Origin: Solanum dulcamara
Taxonomy: Eukaryota; Streptophyta; Magnoliopsida; Solanales; Solanaceae
Assembly: GCF_947179165.1 (NCBI RefSeq)
Contig: NC_077246.1
Location: forward strand, 66,380,921-66,444,920
Reading direction: 5' to 3'
Length of the DNA stretch: 64,000 bases
Below, piece after piece: positions 58,569 to 64,000 of the stretch. The stretch's first letter is position 1, and each line of letters opens with the position of its first letter. Both the position numbers and the translations under genes were made by a program. The notes beneath the pieces are model-generated. The model did no database searches and was not told where the DNA came from. It worked only from the letters and a program-made list of their open reading frames with translations.

Positions 58569-61500
58569 TGTGATACCCCAGAAACTTTTTCGCAAAGAAT
58601 CAAACATTTCTTCACGTGTGGGTAGACTCGGGCTGGCGGACTTGTAATTCTACATGTGAGTTAGGATTAATTCCTAAGTATTTGAAGTGTGTTAGATGTG
58701 TTTAGGGGTCATAAGGGATCTCTAACACCAAGTCGAGTCCAAAGAACTCCAATCGATTAAGTTTTCGGACGAGTTAGTATAAGGGTCAACTTCAAACGAC
58801 CATATCTCCTAGGATATAAAGAACTGGGTGGACCTCGACCTACCAAATTAAAGATCTTTGAGTCTTCTTTCCAACGCCACCAAGATTGCAATTTTTGGAG
58901 TTCGGAGTCAAAAGTTATGGCCATTTTACTACGGACTAGTACTGCAGGAATATTCAGGCCTGGGCGAAATTCAGGCTTGGCGCTCCAGTGGCGCCTCACG
59001 CCACTATAGCGCCAGAAAACAACCTCAGTAGTTTGGGGCTTGGCGCGACGCGCCACTATTAGATGTGCAGGTTTTTAAGCCTATTTTGGCTTGGCGCTGC
59101 AGTGGCGCGACGTGCCACTATTGCGCCAGCAAGACTTTTGCCCAAATTTCCAGATTTTTGGAAGAGGGGCAACTTGGACTTTTTCCAAATTATATATACA
59201 CCATCCTTGAGCATTTTGGACTATTATTTTCAGCTTTTCTCTCTCTCTAAGAAGCCCTAAATATTTTCCCTCTCTTCTTCTTCTTCTTCTTCTTCTCCAA
59301 ATTCATCTCTAACAAAGGGTGCCTTCAAGAGTTTCAAGGATTCAAGTCTTCCATTGAAGACCTAACATCAAGTTCCTTCAAAGTCTTCAAACAAGGTATG
59401 TAAGGCTAACCTAAAATATGGATTTAGTTCTTCCATATGCCCATATATGTGTTGGATAGAAGTTGTGAAAGAGTTGAACCTTCTAAGAATGTTTTCTTGA
59501 AAGTTTTCCTAAACTATGGAATGTTTTTAAGTACTATTAGTTGATTGATGTTTTTAATGACTTTAGTTACTAAATAGTTATCTTTCATATTTTTGGCTAC
59601 AAATGTATCTTTGTATATAGATTTATAGGTATTGACGATATTCTTAAGTTGAGTTTTGTTGAGAGTATGGGTCCATGTTTCATTCACATGAACTCAAGAT
59701 GAGATTTCTTGTCATAAATGTCTTGAGGTTGAGATTGATAGTTGTGTGTATATATATGTATTGATTGGAAGGAAAAGAATGAATTGACTAGTTAAGAATG
59801 TCCTTTTGCTTCTATAAAATGAACATAGGACAAAAATAAGGATTTTGGAGTAGATGTTTGATGATTGATGTGATGATGATACTTGACAATGATGTGATGA
59901 TAATGTTTGATGATGATGTAAATGATAATATATGATGATGATGTTTTGGTGACGATGTGAGTGATGATGTGAATGTTGCTTACTTAATATATGTAGAATG
60001 GTTGACGAAGAGGTATATTGATGAGGATGTTATGTGATGAAGTGGATTGGAGTCTAATGTGAGTTTGTGGTATGTGATGTGCATAATTTGAATTGATTGG
60101 AGTCTTAGGAATGTTTTGAAAATAAATGATCTTTTGAGGAGGGCTTTAAATAAATTAATTGTGAACCTTTTTGCATAAACTACTTATACACTATTTTGAG
60201 TCTAAAGAATTATTAGTTTTATCTTTGATATAGAAAAGAGTTTAAGTATGAATTGAGTATGAGGAGCCTTTAAATGAGTTGAGTATTTTTACATTAAAGT
60301 ATCTATTTTGAGTTTGAGTTGAGGAGTTGAAATTATATTTTTATGTACATAATATTTTCTGCAATCATTGAGTTGAGATTGTATAAATTTTTAAAGAGAA
60401 GAGTTTGATGATTTGAGAGGAGTCGATTTGAAAGAAGGTCCAATTAGACTCGTCATTATGAGTTAATTGAGTTGAAATGAGAACAGAGTTGATGAGGTGG
60501 CAATGTTCCACATGAAACTAGCCGTGAGGGCTTGTTTGAGATGATTGGAGGGGTTTTATGAGCATGGAGTCATGGGAGGAGTATCGAGCACCGAATTAGG
60601 CATGAGTATAGTCTATACTCGAACCCAATACCTGTGTTGCCAAACGTAGGGGGGATTGAACCGTTAAAGTCAGATGCTTCTCCGAGAGCTTTTGTCCTGA
60701 CATTATAGGACTTGGTTGGATTGGATCCATGAGTGTTCGTCGTTCATGCCCTGGCAAGGTATGAACGGGCGTGGCAACGACGTCGTTTCGTTGTACCTTC
60801 ACTGGCTCATAAGTGTTGGTTGTCGGTTAAGAGAAACTCCCATTTAGGTCTTGATAGTACTCTGAGTCAGTTGAGTTGAGTGAGTTGCTCTATGCTTATG
60901 AGTTAGTCCTATCTAAACTATTTCTTGTTAGACTTAGGACACTTGAGTGAGTTGCTACATATTTATTGAGTTGAGTCCTTTGAGTTGAATTGTAAAACGT
61001 TGCATAATTCAATTTGTATATTTATTGAGTTGAGTTCTTTGAGCTGATTATTGAGTTGAATGTTGAGTAGATTGTATACGGTCGGATTGGAGTAGATGAA
61101 TTGTGATTGAATTGAATAAAATAGTATGTGACTAGATTGGATTTGATTATTGAGTTGATTGTTGAGTTGAGTGTATATAATCGGATTGTACATGATTGAA
61201 TGGGATCGAATTGTAAATGAGTTGATTGAACGGTATTGTGTATGATTGGATTGGACTGTATGGTATACGATTGATCTTTGTCTAAAAATGTATTATTACT
61301 TTAGACTTATGACGCCTTGTTGAGTCTCTCTTATCTTTTTTTTTTTAATTTGAGATATTTGGACCGCTACTATTCTTCCTTGAGGTATGTTTCATTCTGC
61401 CATTTTACATACCAGTACATTCCACGTACAGACGCCATTTGGCCTGCATCGTTTCATGATGCAGAGACAGGTTTAAGAGATCGTTAATAGGAGCATCATT

Positions 61501-61923
61501 GGGGATCTATTCGCACTCAGCGTGTTGGTGAGTCCTCCCCTACATTCGGAGGACACCGTCTGTGTATTCTTGCATCGAGTTAGCCCTTTTCATTTTGATT
61601 TGAGGTAGCCATGAACATGTCATTGGCACCAATTAGATAGTAGTGATAGAGGCTTCATAGACTAGATAGTGATGAGTCGATTGAGTTATTCTTGTCAAAC
61701 TATTTTTAAATGACAAATATTTTAGTTGATCTGTCGGCCCATGGCCTTCATTCTTTGAGTTGAATGGGTGATTTGAGTTGCCCGCTAAATTATTCTTTAT
61801 TTTTAAATTTTCCGCTGAATGAATGAATCAACGGATGTGTGATCAGGCTATGTGGTTCGCTTGGGAGCCAGAAATGGTTTCTGAGTGCCGGTTACGTCTA
61901 GGGTACCCTCCCGGGGCGTGACA
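58569..61923 (+). mobile_element. Solo LTR, gypsy type (3355 bp)
   Basis: TGTGATACCCC...GGGGCGTGACA with target duplication CGGGT at 58564-58568 and 61924-61928. Same family as 1-1558. It has two 35-bp palindromes (58979-59013 and 59093-59127) with TATATATA at about 59190-59198 downstream, a TCT run near 59270-59296, and TGATGA-rich (59850-60010) and GAGTTGA-rich (60420-61270) stretches. The ORFs within are unrecognised. Confidence 0.92.
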
Positions 61924-61952
61924 CGGGTAAGGGGGTATAATGCCACTATGTA

Positions 61953-62185
61953 CTAGCCTTCTACCCTGATATGTGTGCTCCACACCCTCCTATCTAAGGT
62001 CATGTCCTCGATAAGTCGTAAATGCGCCATGTCCTGTCTGATCACCTCTCCCCAATATTTCTTCGGCCTACCCCTACCTCTTCTGAAACCATCCATGGTC
62101 AACCTCTCACATCTCCGCACTGGTGCCTCTGGGACTCTCCTCTTCACGTGCCCAAACCATTCATCAAAAATTAAGTTTGAATAGT
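61953..62185 (-). pseudogene. RTE LINE reverse transcriptase C-terminus
   Basis: About 75 residues from [11 protein letters not shown] to [14 protein letters not shown]. The RT catalytic core lies upstream and is absent because of 5' truncation. It follows directly on the Ulp1-type exon, whose stop is at 62196-62198. Confidence 0.85.
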
Positions 62186-62195
62186 TGATACACAA

Positions 62196-62424
62196 CTACT
62201 CTACATTTATCAAGCTTTCATCAGTAGGGGATACAAAATCTCCCTTAGACTTAAGTGGATCGTCATTTTTACTGACATAGTCTCCCTTACCTTTTTGACA
62301 ATCATATTTTCACAATAATGCTACATATCTTGCACGAAGATAATCGATTTGAATTTCAGTTGACAAGATCGAAATTTCATTGCTAAGATACTCGACAAAT
62401 GCAGCAATAAACACACCACAATCT
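62196..62424 (-). pseudogene. Ulp1/SENP-type (C48) protease, last exon
   Basis: An acceptor TTATAG|A (minus, 62425-62427) precedes the exon starting DCGVFIAAFVEYLS, where the Cys of D-C-G is the catalytic residue of Ulp1-type cysteine proteases. It continues RARYVALL-stop-KYDCQKG, with Trp to TGA, and ends SLINVE-stop. The catalytic His and Asp exons are not recognised upstream. Ulp1 proteases cleave SUMO conjugates. In plants many copies are carried by MULEs, which fits the mudrA remnant at 55757-57117. Confidence 0.65.
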
Positions 62425-63500
62425 CTATAACAATTGAAATATATATGGAATTAATAATCAACATGATATACACGGATACATATCATAAAAACCTATTAAA
62501 GTTACCTCAAAGAATCAAATTTTACAATGCCACTATTGAACAAAAATGTAATTCAAATTTACAGAATCATTTTAAAAAGAGGGGATTCTGTTGAACTAGC
62601 AGCTCCCATAACATCAGTTATCCAAAATCTACTAAAGTCATCTCAAATATTCAAACTTTACCACATATAGTGACTGCCACTATTGATACATACATTAACT
62701 GCTATTATATAACAAAAGTGACTGTCACTATCAAACAAAATGGTATATACAGTGACTGTTACTATGGTTATATATACAGTGAACAAAAGGATATCTCATA
62801 TTTATAGAATCATTACTTAAAAAAGGGGGATTCTAATGAACTACCAAGTCCCTGGGCCAAAACACTACTAAAGTTTTCTCAAATAATCTAACTTTAATCA
62901 AATGTATTAGTAGCAAATTTTAATCAAATGCATCAGTCACAATATACATACTCTTACTATTTGAACAAGATTATTGATACATCTCATACTATTATACATG
63001 ATGAATGATACATGTAATAATTAAAATGAAATCTATTGCAATAGAGTAAGAATGATGCATTAGCTTTATACTGATACAAATTAATATTACTGATACATTA
63101 TTTAGTAGATTGATATCAATGATTAACATTGATACATTTGATTGATATTGATACATTTGAATAAAACTGAAAACTACAAATTATAAATATTGTTCATGAT
63201 ACATTGTAATTACAGATCTGGGAGAAATTAGAAGAAAGTAGAAGTGGGTTGTTGGACAAAACAATTTCGCCATTTTTGTGTTTACAATCTCTTCGTTCCA
63301 TCTTGGGCACAGACATTCACACTTCTTTTTTTCTGAAAATAGTTTTAGGGATTCGACCGGATTTGTTTTGAAATCTTTTGTTTTCTCTTTCTTTTCAGTA
63401 GCTCAACCTTCAAACTTTTGAGTAATCGGCAATCTTTCCTTACTAATCTTTCATTAACAACTAACTTTCATTGTTTGTGACTGCTGACTACCGACTCATT
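62425..63500. other. AT-rich DNA, partly upstream of the Ulp1-type exon
   Basis: No coding recognised. An approximate repeat (about 62560-62670 and 62797-62905) shares AGAATCATT..AAAAAG(A/G)GGGGATTCT and a following 'actaaagt..tctcaaat' block. TGATACAT words are frequent from 62940 to 63210. Confidence 0.5.
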
Positions 63501-63509
63501 CTCTCCGCT

Positions 63510-64000
63510 AATAGTGATTGTGGTGAGCATCTTTGAACCTAAAACTCAAGATCATTATAAATCTAGATCTAAATATCCAATTCCGGCGAAGCTCCAATTT
63601 TTCTGGCGAAGCTTTTTTTTTAGGTTTACAGATCTGGATTCCCGGTGACGAACAGACGCTACAACCGCTACTCCGTATGCCGACGTGAATAGTATTTTCC
63701 GGCGGCAACCAGATTCATTTCTACCGGAGTTGGTACCTCCGGTTTTTATATCTTTATATATCTATTCTTTGTTTATATACTTGTCGTTATATTTTGCCGA
63801 CTTTAGACCCCCTAATAATCTATTAGTTCATACGCATTTTCGTGGCTTTGGATAGTGATGGTAGATTAGGGTCATGTTCTCGCTCATGGATGGGGACGGG
63901 GGTAAGGAGGGGTAAGTGGGTTAAAGGAGCGTCTAGACTGAGAATAGGTTCTTGGAACATTAGGACGTTAACGGGTAAATCCATAGAACTGGTTAAGATT
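63510..64000 (+). mobile_element. RTE-type LINE, 5' end (runs off right edge)
   Basis: A CCGG-rich 5' UTR-like stretch (63580-63740) leads to a frame at about 63853-64000 that reads RRGKWVKGASRLRIGSWNIR, then TLTGKSIELVKI at the window edge. This is the start of the apurinic-type endonuclease domain of plant RTE LINEs, which has a conserved SWN motif. The start codon and left end of the element are not certain. Confidence 0.75.

Larger units (their letters stand above)
58226..62185 (-). mobile_element. 5'-truncated RTE-type LINE, split by a solo LTR
   Basis: Minus strand: coding end at about 62185-61953, with [40 protein letters not shown] and a final IRVEG-stop, the well-known C-terminus of plant RTE LINEs. 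Its 3' UTR begins there, is cut by the solo LTR (58569-61923), and continues from 58563 to 58226, ending in GTT repeats (58227-58246 on plus as AAC). The tail region (58250-58360) equals the 3' part of TS-type Solanaceae SINEs. Confidence 0.82.
55757..62424. mobile_element. Decayed Mutator-like element with Ulp1-type gene, heavily interrupted
   Basis: A mudrA-type transposase remnant (plus, 55757-57117) and an Ulp1-type protease exon (minus, 62196-62424) face each other. If the hAT MITE, the LINE and the solo LTR between them are removed, they are convergent and about 1.1 kb apart. Plant MULEs that carry an Ulp1-like gene are known. No terminal inverted repeats were found, so the limits given are only the coding remnants. 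Confidence 0.5.

Overview
This is plant nuclear DNA, almost certainly Solanaceae and most likely Solanum. I see an intron-containing major-latex-protein-like gene and several plant-only transposon lineages: Ty1/copia, Ty3/gypsy chromovirus, a Tat/Ogre-like element, CACTA, hAT MITEs, a Mutator-like element and an RTE-type LINE. The LINE has a 3' tail like that of the Solanaceae TS SINEs. Coding density is very low, the sequence is AT-rich, and elements are nested inside elements, as in pericentromeric or other repeat-rich chromatin. No tRNA, rRNA or CRISPR feature was found. The only gene that looks intact is the two-exon MLP/Bet v 1-type gene at 3645-4754 (+).

Layout. 1-2558: remnants of two long gypsy-type LTRs (minus). 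2559-5800: unique-looking DNA with the MLP gene. 5801-11159: a decayed copia element (minus) with LTRs, PBS and TSD AAAAT. 11904-12350: a hAT MITE. 13180-28362: a second copia of the same lineage (plus, TSD GACTC), internally deleted and split by a non-autonomous Tat/Ogre-like LTR element at 15405-27017 (TSD TCCAT). That inner element lacks gag-pol. It carries a captured, broken fragment of a plant histidine kinase of the AHK5/CKI2 type, three hairpin modules and two minisatellite arrays. 28443-29065: hAT MITE. 30124-44311: a third copia (plus), split by a structurally complete Ty3/gypsy chromovirus (34386-44015, minus, TSD TCTAA). Its polyprotein frame has two nonsense codons and an Asp-to-Asn change in the reverse transcriptase catalytic motif. 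44312-50449: fragments of a fourth copia, a second gypsy and further LTRs. 50678 to about 53400: the end of a CACTA transposon with a striking palindromic subterminal array, split by a solo LTR (51361-53009, TSD ACAAT). 55757 to about 62424: a decayed Mutator-like element with a mudrA-type remnant on plus and an Ulp1-type protease exon on minus, interrupted by a hAT MITE, a 5'-truncated RTE LINE and a solo LTR (58569-61923, TSD CGGGT). A second RTE LINE begins near the right edge and runs out of the window.

Relationships. Exact target-site duplications give the order of insertion: copia before Tat/Ogre-like element, copia before gypsy, CACTA before solo LTR, and MULE before LINE before solo LTR. 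The inner elements have near-identical LTRs by eye and the host elements more divergent ones, which agrees with this order. The observations most worth following are the captured kinase fragment with its covarying hairpin modules, the snRNA-type promoter arrangement (USE plus TATA at 33 bp) in that element's LTRs, the unrelated CpG palindrome cassettes at the same U3 position in several LTR families, and the CACTA palindrome array.
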